DNA of 64,000 bases from an uncultured Lachnospiraceae bacterium (GTDB lineage Bacteria; Bacillota; Clostridia; Lachnospirales; Lachnospiraceae), in assembly GCA_910577825.1 (NCBI GenBank), contig CAJTOK010000010.1, positions 1 through 64,000 on the forward strand. Reading direction: 5' to 3'. The notes beneath the pieces are model-generated. The model was not told the DNA's origin, ran no database searches, and saw nothing but the letters and a program-made list of their open reading frames with translations. Of the stretch, positions 1 through 7,190 are shown in pieces. The translations under genes and the position numbers were made by a program. Numbering within the stretch: the first letter of the stretch is position 1; every line of letters starts with the position of its first letter.

Positions 1-53
1 TTAGCTTTATGCTAAAGGAAGCCCTCACCTCTTTAGGTGGGGGAGGATGTCAC
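1..53 (+). mobile_element. Right end of an IS200/IS605-family element (third copy, body off-window)
   Basis: Bases 1-53 are the exact reverse complement of the right ends of the two complete elements at 41.2 and 46.0 kb, from the short TTAGC/GCTAA hairpin through the CCTCACCTC/AGGTGGGGG hairpin to the terminal GTCAC. The element is oriented on the plus strand, so its tnpB lies to the left outside the window. In this family the end is both the TnpA-recognised hairpin and the 3' part of the TnpB guide RNA. The predicted guide is the flank starting at base 54 (aatatactgtaatcccaata). Confidence 0.9.
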
Positions 54-95
54 AATATACTGTAATCCCAATACAAATCAAAATTAAAAATAAGC

Positions 96-755
96 TTACC
101 ATATATAACCCACCCCATATACAGTTTTTATATGCTCTGGCTGGCTTTTGCTAATGCAAAGCTTCTTCCGGAGCCTGTTTACTGCAACAGTAAGTGCATG
201 TTCCTCAACAAATTCTGCCTCCCCCTGCCATGTTTCATCAACAAGCCGGTTTCTGCTTACACTCTTTCACCTGTTCTCTATAAGGCAGCGTAAAACCCTC
301 TGCTCTGTCCTGCTCAGGCATACAGGACTTCCTTTATATAAAAATTCCATTTTATAAAAATCAAAGTAATAATCCGCATCTTTAAAAATGCCTGTATCCT
401 GCCTGCTGTCCCGGAGCTGTACATTTACCCTTGCCCGCAGTACCATGAGGCTGAATGGCTTAGTAATATAATCATCTGCCCCTTGTTCAAGCCCTGATAC
501 AATATCTATCTCCATATTGCTGGCAGTAACCAGTATAACAGGAACATTGCTTTCCCTGCGGATTTCCATAAGATAATCCATGCCACTTCCATCTGGGAAA
601 TTAATATCAAGCAGTATTAAATCAAACTGTTTCACATCAAATTCCCTTGCTGTTATTAAAGAATATGCCTGTGAACAATAATAATCATTACGTAATGCAA
701 GGCATATCCCGTTACTAAGTTTTTTATCATCTTCAATAATTAAAATTTTCTTCAT
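96..755 (-). pseudogene. OmpR-family response regulator with in-frame TGA stop
   Basis: The N-terminal part is a clear receiver domain: acidic pocket IIEDD near residue 9, phosphoacceptor Asp in LILLDINFPDGSG, and a conserved Lys in ITKPF. The winged-helix DNA-binding domain begins (LSRTEQRVLRCLIENR) and is cut by TGA at 267-269. The same frame then continues with an expected effector ending (ETWQGEAEFVEEHALTV, NRLRKKL, IKTVYGVGYIW) to TAA at 96-98. With the stop ignored the protein is about 219 residues, normal for the family. ATG at 755 follows GGGGGA; the longer GTG start at 767 lacks a Shine-Dalgarno. The cognate histidine kinase would be expected downstream, but an IS end lies 43 bp away. 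Read literally, the product has a receiver without DNA binding. A G-to-T change in a GGA codon, a sequencing error or readthrough are the alternatives. Confidence 0.85.
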
Positions 756-889
756 ATATTCCCCCACACACTTGAAACCATATCCTGTAACAGCAAAAAC
801 AGCACAATTTAAATTATTATATATGCTTTTATAAATAATTACAATACTGCTTTACCACAAAAAACAGAGAAACCTGTACCATTTTTCCA

Positions 890-951
890 TTGACACTTCA
901 CCAAATATATGATAAATTAAATATGCTACAGGCTTTGTCCAGGAACAAAGC
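890..951 (+). promoter_or_regulatory. Promoter and 5'-UTR hairpin of the cold-shock gene
   Basis: TTGACA at 890-895 and TAAATT at 913-918 are separated by 17 bp, giving a transcript starting near 925. The 5'-UTR then holds a 7-bp hairpin (GCTTTGT at 932-938, ACAAAGC at 945-951) followed by an AT-rich stretch and the AGGAGG ribosome site. The hairpin is seen in the sequence; a temperature-sensing role is only possible by analogy with other cold-shock mRNAs. Confidence 0.6.
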
Positions 952-987
952 ATTTTAATATTTTTTCAGTTTTAGGAGGCATTATAA

Positions 988-1188
988 ATGAAAGGTACAG
1001 TTAAGTGGTTTAACGCAAAAAAAGGATTTGGATTTATTTCAGATGAAACAGGCAAAGATGTATTTGTACATTTTTCAGCACTCCAGATGGATGGTTTCAA
1101 AGTCCTTGACGAAGGTGAAGCTGTTGAGTTCGATGTTGTAAACGGGGAGAAAGGGCCACAGGCTTCTAACGTAGTAAAAGTTGGTTAA
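988..1188 (+). CDS. csp: Cold-shock protein, CspA/CspB family
   Basis: A 66-residue single cold-shock domain, the usual family length. RNP1 (KGFGFI, about residues 12-17) and RNP2 (VFVHF, about 26-30) are intact, with the aromatic residues that stack on single-stranded nucleic acid, so it should act as a cytoplasmic RNA chaperone. ATG at 988 follows AGGAGG at 8-bp spacing. It is a single-gene transcript with its own promoter upstream and a strong terminator downstream. Confidence 0.95.
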   Translation: MKGTVKWFNAKKGFGFISDETGKDVFVHFSALQMDGFKVLDEGEAVEFDVVNGEKGPQASNVVKVG

Positions 1189-1297
1189 TTCCTTCTTTTT
1201 GCTTTGCGTGTTATAATCAATGCGTGGATTCATCTTAATTTTTATATAAAGAGATTTATTTTAAAAGTTTTTTGATTTTCAGACAGGGTTATAACGA

Positions 1298-1328
1298 AAC
1301 AGGGACTGGTTACAGTCCCTGTTTTTTT
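1298..1328 (+). terminator. Rho-independent terminator after csp
   Basis: AACAGGGACT (1298-1307) pairs with AGTCCCTGTT (1314-1323) around a 6-base loop and runs into seven T. It overlaps the last codons of the convergent trhP-like gene and may also work weakly in the other direction. Confidence 0.85.
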
Positions 1329-2557
1329 GACTTTACGCGGATTATATCCATTTCTTCTGCCCTGTCGTCAAAAAGCACTTCTATTTCCTGTCCCGGATGC
1401 GGGCAGCTGCCAATATGTGCGCCGCTTTTGTCCCTCATATCCTTTACACAGGCTGTAATATCTTCTCCTGATGGTTTCATAATTTCAACTGTATCGCCAA
1501 CGCAGAATTTATTCTTCTGTACTATTGGTACATACCCGTCTTCTGATGCCTGTCCCACAGTCCCGAGATAGGTATATCCCTGTACATATGTGTTATTGTC
1601 ATAAATCTGTGCATCATGTGTGGCAGGCCCGTAGAAAAACCCTGTTGTAAACTGCCTGTATGTGCATTTGGAAATTTCATCCATATAATAATCCACACGT
1701 GATTTATATAACTCTGGTGATTTATAATAATCATCTATTGCCTGCCTGTAAGTCCTTGCTACAGCTGCTACATAAAGGGCTGTTTTCATCCTGCCTTCTA
1801 TCTTGAAGCTGTCAATACGTGCTTCTATAAGGTCTGGTATATGTCCTGCCATACATAAATCTTTTGAATTAAATATATAAGTGCCTCTCTCATTTTCCTC
1901 TACAGGCAGGTATTCGCCTGGGCGGCTTTCTTCCATTATATAATACTTCCAGCGGCATGGGTGTGTACATGCCCCGAGGTTTGCATCCCGTCCAGTAAAA
2001 TAATTGCTAAGAAGGCATCTTCCCGAATAAGATATGCACATTGCACCATGCACAAATGTTTCTATTTCAAGGCTGTCCGGGATATTCTTCCGTATTTCCT
2101 TTATCTCCTCTAATGACAGTTCCCTTGCAGATACCACTCTTTTTGCCCCCTGCTGCTGCCAGAACAGGTATGTCATATAATTAACATTATTTGCCTGTGT
2201 GCTTATATGGATTTCTATTCCGGGACAGACCTGTTTTGCAATGGCAAACACGCCCGGGTCAGATATAATAAGTGCATCTGGTTTTATTTCCTTTAATTCC
2301 CCAAAATACTGGCGCACCCCTTCTAAATCCCTGTTATGTGCTGTTATATTAGCTGTTACAAATACCCTTTTGCCATGCCTGTGTGCAAATTTTATGCCTT
2401 TTTCCATATCTTCCATTGAGAAGTTCTTTGCCTTTGCACGCAGCCCGTACATTTCACCGCCAATATATACTGCATCAGCCCCGTACACAACAGCGGTTTT
2501 AAGTACTTCAAGGCTGCTTGCCGGCACTAGAAGCTCAGGTTTTCCATTTGCTAACAT
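1310..2557 (-). CDS. trhP: U32-family protein, tRNA 5-hydroxyuridine (ho5U34) synthesis protein TrhP-like
   Basis: This 415-residue protein has the U32 'peptidase' core. The signature region around residues 160-195 (HGAMCISYSGRC, LSNYFTGRDANLGACTHPC) carries the conserved Cys cluster, and a C-terminal beta domain follows (GDTVEIMKPSG). In bacteria this family includes TrhP proteins that hydroxylate U34 of tRNA before methylation or carboxymethylation; the older collagenase label is less likely. The gene starts 1 bp after the trmR stop, and trmR encodes the methyltransferase acting on ho5U, so the neighbourhood supports the tRNA role (B. subtilis yrrM-yrrN-yrrO has the same logic). ATG at 2557 follows AAGGGGG. 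Only one U32 gene is present here, whereas B. subtilis has two adjacent ones. Confidence 0.85.
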   Translation of the reverse strand: MLANGKPELLVPASSLEVLKTAVVYGADAVYIGGEMYGLRAKAKNFSMEDMEKGIKFAHRHGKRVFVTANITAHNRDLEGVRQYFGELKEIKPDALIISDPGVFAIAKQVCPGIEIHISTQANNVNYMTYLFWQQQGAKRVVSARELSLEEIKEIRKNIPDSLEIETFVHGAMCISYSGRCLLSNYFTGRDANLGACTHPCRWKYYIMEESRPGEYLPVEENERGTYIFNSKDLCMAGHIPDLIEARIDSFKIEGRMKTALYVAAVARTYRQAIDDYYKSPELYKSRVDYYMDEISKCTYRQFTTGFFYGPATHDAQIYDNNTYVQGYTYLGTVGQASEDGYVPIVQKNKFCVGDTVEIMKPSGEDITACVKDMRDKSGAHIGSCPHPGQEIEVLFDDRAEEMDIIRVKSKKQGL

Positions 2558-2558
2558 A

Positions 2559-3221
2559 TTAGTCCCCCTTGGTTTTTTTTACAGAAATGGCAATGCCATC
2601 TCCTGCAGGAATTATAATGGTATCCCATTCTTCTGAATGTGACAGGTAGTACAGGTACTTGCGCATCCTGCCATGTATTGTCCTGTCACGCCTTGTTACT
2701 GCATAACGTGACTGCAGTATATTACCATCCTGTAATACATTATCTGTTACGAGCAGGCCGCCTGTAACCAGCAGGTTATATACTGGCTTTACAAAGTTCA
2801 TGTACTGCCCTTTTGCGGCGTCCATAAATATAAAACCATATTGTTTTTTCTTTGCCACAAGTGATTTAAGGGCTTCACTGGCATCACCTTCAATCAGGTT
2901 TATCCTGTTTTCTTTATTATATTTATTAAAATTCTCTTTTGCGCCCTTAATCCTTGCTGGAACTTTCTCTATAGTATCTATAATGACATTTTCCCTGGTA
3001 TACTCACTTATAAGCAGGCTTGAAAAACCAACCGCTGTCCCGATTTCAAGGACAGAAGCTGGTTTTGCCATTCTTAGGAAAAATGCAAGCAGTGTCTGTG
3101 TAGAACGCTTTATAACAGGTACTTCTGCTGCAAGTGCATTTTTTTCTATTTCCTGGAGGTATGCTGGTATATCCCAGGACAGTGAGTCTATATATGTTGA
3201 CAGTCTTTCATCAATAACCAT
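2559..3221 (-). CDS. trmR: Class I SAM O-methyltransferase, tRNA 5-hydroxyuridine methyltransferase TrmR-like
   Basis: A 220-residue O-methyltransferase of the YrrM/CCoAMT type. The SAM-binding motif is VLEIGTAVGFSSLL (about 61-74), followed by the acidic ribose-binding region (IDTIEK), LIEGDA and FIFMDAAKGQY, with TDNVLQDG after the active site. TrmR converts ho5U34 to mo5U34 in tRNAs for several four-codon boxes. It is placed directly before the trhP-like gene and after an MltG-like gene, as in the B. subtilis yrrL-yrrM-yrrN-yrrO cluster, which makes the tRNA substrate more likely than catechol-like substrates. Confidence 0.85.
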   Translation of the reverse strand: MVIDERLSTYIDSLSWDIPAYLQEIEKNALAAEVPVIKRSTQTLLAFFLRMAKPASVLEIGTAVGFSSLLISEYTRENVIIDTIEKVPARIKGAKENFNKYNKENRINLIEGDASEALKSLVAKKKQYGFIFMDAAKGQYMNFVKPVYNLLVTGGLLVTDNVLQDGNILQSRYAVTRRDRTIHGRMRKYLYYLSHSEEWDTIIIPAGDGIAISVKKTKGD

Positions 3222-3238
3222 TATTTTATTCCCTGTTT

Positions 3239-3628
3239 CTATTCCTTAAAAGTAATCTGGCTTATAATAGTCCCATAATCCATGCTTGTATTGAGTGTAT
3301 ATACACCAGCTTTTAATATAGTTTTATTGGCATCCATAAGATTTGTACGTATATAGAATGCGTATCTGTCTGTAATAATGCCTTCTTCTTCAAGCCTTTT
3401 TGCAACACTGCTCATGGAATCCATGCCCCTTACCTCAAATATTATATCCTGCCCAGGGGCTTCTTCCTTTACTACAGGCCCTGATATGCCATAACAGAAG
3501 TTATAGGCTCTCTGGCATATATAAAAAGTACCATAGGCGGCAACTATAACAACCAGTATATTTACTACAATATACAGGCTTCTCCTAAGCATAAGGAGCA
3601 TATACCTGCTTTTCTGGATATTTTTCAA
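3239..3628 (-). CDS. Short MltG/YceG-like membrane protein lacking the catalytic domain
   Basis: About 129 residues with one N-terminal membrane segment (residues ~20-42), then a LysM-like stretch (FEVRGMDSMSSVAKRLEEEG, IITDRYAFYI, LKAGVYTL) that matches the start of the extracytoplasmic part of MltG endolytic transglycosylases. The catalytic domain (about 200 further residues) is absent and the gene ends cleanly before trmR. I chose TTG at 3628 because GGAGG lies 6 bp upstream; the upstream TTG at 3655 lacks a ribosome site and overlaps ylbF. The position matches mltG (yrrL) of the B. subtilis cluster. It may be a reduced, non-enzymatic paralogue in the cell-wall machinery. Confidence 0.65.
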   Translation of the reverse strand: MKNIQKSRYMLLMLRRSLYIVVNILVVIVAAYGTFYICQRAYNFCYGISGPVVKEEAPGQDIIFEVRGMDSMSSVAKRLEEEGIITDRYAFYIRTNLMDANKTILKAGVYTLNTSMDYGTIISQITFKE

Positions 3629-3629
3629 A

Positions 3630-3968
3630 CTAAACCTCCAAAAAATCCGTTTCAATCTTTATGCCTTCAAGAAACTGGTCCTGCAGCCTGCGTATCATTA
3701 CGCAGTACTGGTGTTCAGCAGAGAAAAATTCATTTGACAGTGCGTTATTCTGCAAATCATGGTATTCTTTCTGCAGTTTATTGTTTTCATGGATAAAATT
3801 CTCACTTTCAGACATCTGCATTGCAAGGCTTCTTCTGTGGTATTCGCCAATCCTGTTATATAATTCAGGCTGCTCTTTGACATGTTCTAAAAGGTTATGG
3901 TACTGGTTATACTCCCTTGTCCCCTTTACTGCTTTAATAAGGCTTTCCATTAATTCTTCTGGCTGCAC
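3630..3968 (-). CDS. YlbF/YmcA-family protein
   Basis: A small, almost entirely helical protein of about 112 residues, with the YlbF-type core (LIKAVKGTREYNQYHNLLE, ELYNRIGEYHRR, LQKEYHDLQNNALSNEFF). In B. subtilis YlbF, YmcA and YaaT form a complex that steers RNase Y-dependent mRNA processing. The gene follows RNase J by about 38 bp, consistent with an RNA-decay role. Start choice is uncertain: GTG at 3968 is preceded by AAGGGTGG, while TTG at 3995 would add nine residues. The stop lies 1 bp before the start of the MltG-like gene, implying translational coupling. Confidence 0.7.
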   Translation of the reverse strand: MQPEELMESLIKAVKGTREYNQYHNLLEHVKEQPELYNRIGEYHRRSLAMQMSESENFIHENNKLQKEYHDLQNNALSNEFFSAEHQYCVMIRRLQDQFLEGIKIETDFLEV

Positions 3969-4006
3969 TAAAACCACCCTTTCTTTATATACCAATCCCC
4001 TGTATT

Positions 4007-5839
4007 TTATTCAACCTCCATAATAATAGGAAGTATCATAGGGTTTCTCTTCATCTTCTTCCAGAGGTAGTCGCTCAGGCTGTCTTTTACCTCTGTTTTA
4101 ATCTTTGTCCAGTCTGATACATTATTGTCCAGGCATCTTTCCAGGGCTGCATATACAATGTTTTTTGCCTCATCCATAAGGTACTCGGATTCACGCACAT
4201 ACACAAACCCCCTTGATACAATATCAGGCCCTGCAAGCAGCTGGTTAGTATATTTTTCAAGGGTAAGGACTATTATAATAAGCCCGTTTTCAGAAAGATG
4301 CTGCCTGTCCCGGAGCACAATATTGCCGACATCACCTACACCAAGGCCGTCAACCATAATGCCCTGCGCCTGCACTTTCCCTATAAGCGCCGCATGTTCC
4401 TGTGTAAGCTCCAGCACATCACCTGATGAAAGTATCTTTGTATTTTCCTTTGGTATGCCAAGCTCCTGTGCAAGTTCTGCATGGCGTTTAAGATGCTGGT
4501 ATTCACCATGTACCGGGATTGCATATTTAGGCTTTGTAAGTGTATATATAAGCTTAATTTCCTCCTGTGAGGCGTGTCCTGACACATGCGTATCCTGTAC
4601 TATTACCTTTGCCCCTTTTTCCGCAAGTTCATTAATAACCTTTGAAACTGACTTCTCATTGCCAGGTATCGGCCTTGAACTAAATATAACAGTATCCCCT
4701 GGCTCTATTGACACTTTCCTGTGTATATTTGCTGCCATACGTGAAAGTGCCGCCATAGCCTCGCCCTGGCTTCCTGTTGTTATAAGTACAAGCTTCTCTG
4801 GGGGATAGTTCTTCATCTCCTCCATGTCTATCATAATATTTCCAGGTACATCAAGATATCCAAGTTCCGTAGCAGTGCTTATAACATTTACCATGCTCCT
4901 GCCTTCAACTACTACTTTACGCCCAAATTTCTCAGCAGAATTAATTACCTGCTGCACACGGTCAACATTAGAAGCAAATGTTGCAACTATTATACGGCTT
5001 TTCTCGTTATCTGCAAATATATTGTCAAATGTCTTGCCTACTGTCTTTTCTGACATTGTATATCCTGGCTTCATTACATTGGTGCTGTCACACATAAGCG
5101 CAAGCACGCCTTTCTTGCCAAGTTCGCCAAACCTCTGCAAATCAATGGTTTCACCATTAACAGGTGTGTAATCAATCTTAAAGTCACCTGTGTGCACAAC
5201 AATGCCGGCAGGTGTAAATATTGCAAGTGCTGCTGCATCAGATATACTGTGGTTTGTCCTTATAAATTCCACCCGGAAGCAGCCAAGGTTTACTGACTGC
5301 CCGTATTTAACTACCTTGCGCTTAACAGGCCTTGGAAGCACATGTTCTTTAAGCTTGTTCTCAATAAGCCCCATGGTAAGTTTTGTAGCATAAACAGGTA
5401 CATTGATATCTTTAAGCACATATGGCAGCGCGCCAATATGGTCTTCATGCCCATGCGTTATAACAAATGCCTTTACTTTGCCAATGTTCTCTTTCAGGTA
5501 GCTTATATCTGGAATAACAAGGTCTATCCCAAGCATATCATCTTCCGGGAATGACAGCCCGCAGTCAACTACTATAATAGTATCATCATACTCAAAAGCT
5601 GTAATATTCATTCCTATCTGCTCAAGCCCGCCAAGTGGTATAATCTTTAAACCGTTGCCAAGACTGTTCTTTGGCTTTTTTTCTTCACCATTGCCTTTCT
5701 TTGCCAGTGGCTTTTTAAACTTCTCCGCCCTTTTCCTTGCCTGTGCAGCCTTTTGTGTAACTTTTCTGGCGGCTTCCCCTGTTTCATATATAGTCCCGCC
5801 AAATAAAAATTCTGTTTCTGTTCCGTTTTCCTTCTTCAC
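4007..5839 (-). CDS. rnj: Ribonuclease J
   Basis: A 610-residue metallo-beta-lactamase/beta-CASP ribonuclease. The zinc motif HGHEDHIGALP is near residue 130, followed by GDFKID, the beta-CASP domain (MCDSTN) and HVSGHASQEE, with the C-terminal domain to the end. RNase J has endonuclease and 5'-to-3' exonuclease activity in mRNA decay and rRNA maturation. There is a Lys/Ala-rich N-terminal extension of about 60 residues before the usual start (LKIIPLGGLEQIG). The first codon is GTG and the Shine-Dalgarno (GGCAGGA) lies inside an inverted repeat. It leads an apparent operon with ylbF, the MltG-like gene, trmR and trhP. Confidence 0.95.
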   Translation of the reverse strand: MKKENGTETEFLFGGTIYETGEAARKVTQKAAQARKRAEKFKKPLAKKGNGEEKKPKNSLGNGLKIIPLGGLEQIGMNITAFEYDDTIIVVDCGLSFPEDDMLGIDLVIPDISYLKENIGKVKAFVITHGHEDHIGALPYVLKDINVPVYATKLTMGLIENKLKEHVLPRPVKRKVVKYGQSVNLGCFRVEFIRTNHSISDAAALAIFTPAGIVVHTGDFKIDYTPVNGETIDLQRFGELGKKGVLALMCDSTNVMKPGYTMSEKTVGKTFDNIFADNEKSRIIVATFASNVDRVQQVINSAEKFGRKVVVEGRSMVNVISTATELGYLDVPGNIMIDMEEMKNYPPEKLVLITTGSQGEAMAALSRMAANIHRKVSIEPGDTVIFSSRPIPGNEKSVSKVINELAEKGAKVIVQDTHVSGHASQEEIKLIYTLTKPKYAIPVHGEYQHLKRHAELAQELGIPKENTKILSSGDVLELTQEHAALIGKVQAQGIMVDGLGVGDVGNIVLRDRQHLSENGLIIIVLTLEKYTNQLLAGPDIVSRGFVYVRESEYLMDEAKNIVYAALERCLDNNVSDWTKIKTEVKDSLSDYLWKKMKRNPMILPIIMEVE

Positions 5840-5847
5840 TAAAATAT

Positions 5848-5891
5848 CCTGCCTTTCCTATTATTCCTGGTAATATCCATATAAAGGCAGG
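5848..5891 (-). promoter_or_regulatory. Hairpin covering the RNase J ribosome-binding site
   Basis: A perfect 9-bp inverted repeat (CCTGCCTTT at 5848-5856, AAAGGCAGG at 5883-5891) with a 26-base loop. In the mRNA its 3' arm contains the AGGCAGG ribosome site of rnj, 8 bases before GTG. It is not followed by U residues, so it is better placed to control translation or stability than to terminate. Confidence 0.5.
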
Positions 5892-6053
5892 CTTAATAAA
5901 CCCCTTTTACTCCATATTCTGTTGCCTGCTTTGTTACCACCCTGTGTTTTATCTGGCTTTACCGCGCAGGGCTTAATAAAAATATTAACTGCTATAGTAA
6001 CAAAAGGTTAAATTAAGACTGTCATAATACGGCTACTATCATATATAATAAAT

Positions 6054-6332
6054 TTAATTTTCCATTTCAATATCTATATCTTCAAGCGTTTCCTCAAAAA
6101 CCTTTGAAATAGCAGAAAGTTCTTCATCATCACTAACCATCACATATATGCTCTGGCTTTCTTTATCCTTTAATTTCTTTAAAATATAGGCATCTTCCCC
6201 GTCACCGTCCCCGTTGCTGTCTGTAACAAGAAGATAATCAGTACCTGTTATGCTTACCTGTCCAGCTACAGAGAAGAGCACAGTATCCCCCTCTTCTGAT
6301 GTAAATTCAATCAAATCCGGTTTTTCTTCCAT
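6054..6332 (-). CDS. DUF1292 family protein
   Basis: A 92-residue acidic protein with the DUF1292 pattern: an N-terminal strand (FTSEEGDTVLFSVAGQVSI), a central YLLVTDSNG segment with an Asp/Gly-rich turn, and ISKVFEETLEDID at the end. The function is unknown. It is the third gene of ireB-ruvX-DUF1292, the same order as B. subtilis yrzL-yrrK-yrzB, with an 18-bp gap after ruvX. A 214-bp gap without a gene separates it from rnj. Confidence 0.8.
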   Translation of the reverse strand: MEEKPDLIEFTSEEGDTVLFSVAGQVSITGTDYLLVTDSNGDGDGEDAYILKKLKDKESQSIYVMVSDDEELSAISKVFEETLEDIDIEMEN

Positions 6333-6350
6333 TTATAATTCCTCTTCAAA

Positions 6351-6782
6351 CTAATTACTCTTTCCTGTCCGGGCGTCAAGATATCCCTGCAGAATCATAG
6401 ATGCCGCAATCTTATCTATGTATGCCTTGCGTTTCTCCTTACGTACACCGCCTTCTTCAAGAACTGCACCAGCTGCAGATGTTGTAAGCCTTTCATCCTG
6501 GAATATAATTTCAAGCCCTGTGCGCCTTCCAAGTGTTTCTGCAAACTCACGTGTAAGCTGGCAGCGCAGGCCTTCTTTATTATCCATGTTTAATGGCAGG
6601 CCTGTTACTATCTTCTCAACATCATATTCAATTATAAGTTCTTCTATACGGGCATATGTCTGCCTTAATTTATTTGCACGCTCTCTTTTAATGGTTTCAA
6701 CAGGCTGTGCCGTAAGAAGCATTTCATCACTAATTGCTACCCCTACTGTCTTGTCCCCGTAGTCCAGTCCCATAATCCTCAT
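6351..6782 (-). CDS. ruvX: Putative pre-16S rRNA nuclease / Holliday junction resolvase-like RuvX (YqgF)
   Basis: A 143-residue RNase H-fold protein beginning MRIMGLDYGDKTVGVA with the catalytic Asp. It has the internal IVTGLPLNMD motif, the acidic FQDERLTT and the final AYIDKIAASMILQGYLD with Asp. E. coli YqgF acts in 16S rRNA 5'-end maturation. Start at 6782 is chosen because GGAGGG lies 5 bp upstream and homologues begin there; an upstream ATG adds 11 unsupported residues. It sits between ireB (35 bp away) and DUF1292. Confidence 0.92.
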   Translation of the reverse strand: MRIMGLDYGDKTVGVAISDEMLLTAQPVETIKRERANKLRQTYARIEELIIEYDVEKIVTGLPLNMDNKEGLRCQLTREFAETLGRRTGLEIIFQDERLTTSAAGAVLEEGGVRKEKRKAYIDKIAASMILQGYLDARTGKSN

Positions 6783-6817
6783 AAAAACCCTCCATGCCGT
6801 ACCTTTGCAGCACAAAC

Positions 6818-7087
6818 CTATTCATTGCTTTCAAAATTATTCTTAATGTAGAAATCTAAAAGAAGCTCTATTATCTCATCACGTTCTACACGCCTTATAA
6901 GGCTTCTTGCACCATTATGGCTGGTAATATACGTCGGGTCACCTGACATTACATATCCCACAATCTGGTTTACAGGATTATACCCTTTTTCCCTTAAAGC
7001 TTCATAAATCCTTGCAATAACATCTGTTACCTCAATTTCCTGTTCTTTCTGGACTTTGAAATACTGTGTATTATTAATCTCTTGCAT
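6818..7087 (-). CDS. ireB: IreB family regulatory phosphoprotein (UPF0297)
   Basis: An 89-residue protein with the family core (VIARIYEALREKGYNPVNQI, GYVMSGDPTYITSHNGAR, FYIKNNF). In Enterococcus faecalis IreB is a substrate of the PASTA Ser/Thr kinase IreK and affects cephalosporin tolerance. The start at 7087 is supported by GGAGG 11 bp upstream; the earlier ATG at 7105 has that site inside its coding sequence. It is first in the ireB-ruvX-DUF1292 cluster. Confidence 0.9.
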   Translation of the reverse strand: MQEINNTQYFKVQKEQEIEVTDVIARIYEALREKGYNPVNQIVGYVMSGDPTYITSHNGARSLIRRVERDEIIELLLDFYIKNNFESNE

Positions 7088-7190
7088 AAAGGAACTAACC
7101 TCCATTCTTTCACGTACAAACCCTTATACCACTATAGTAATATATCTGCACTGAAAAAACAACTATTTTTTAATTATTCTGGTTTTTATA

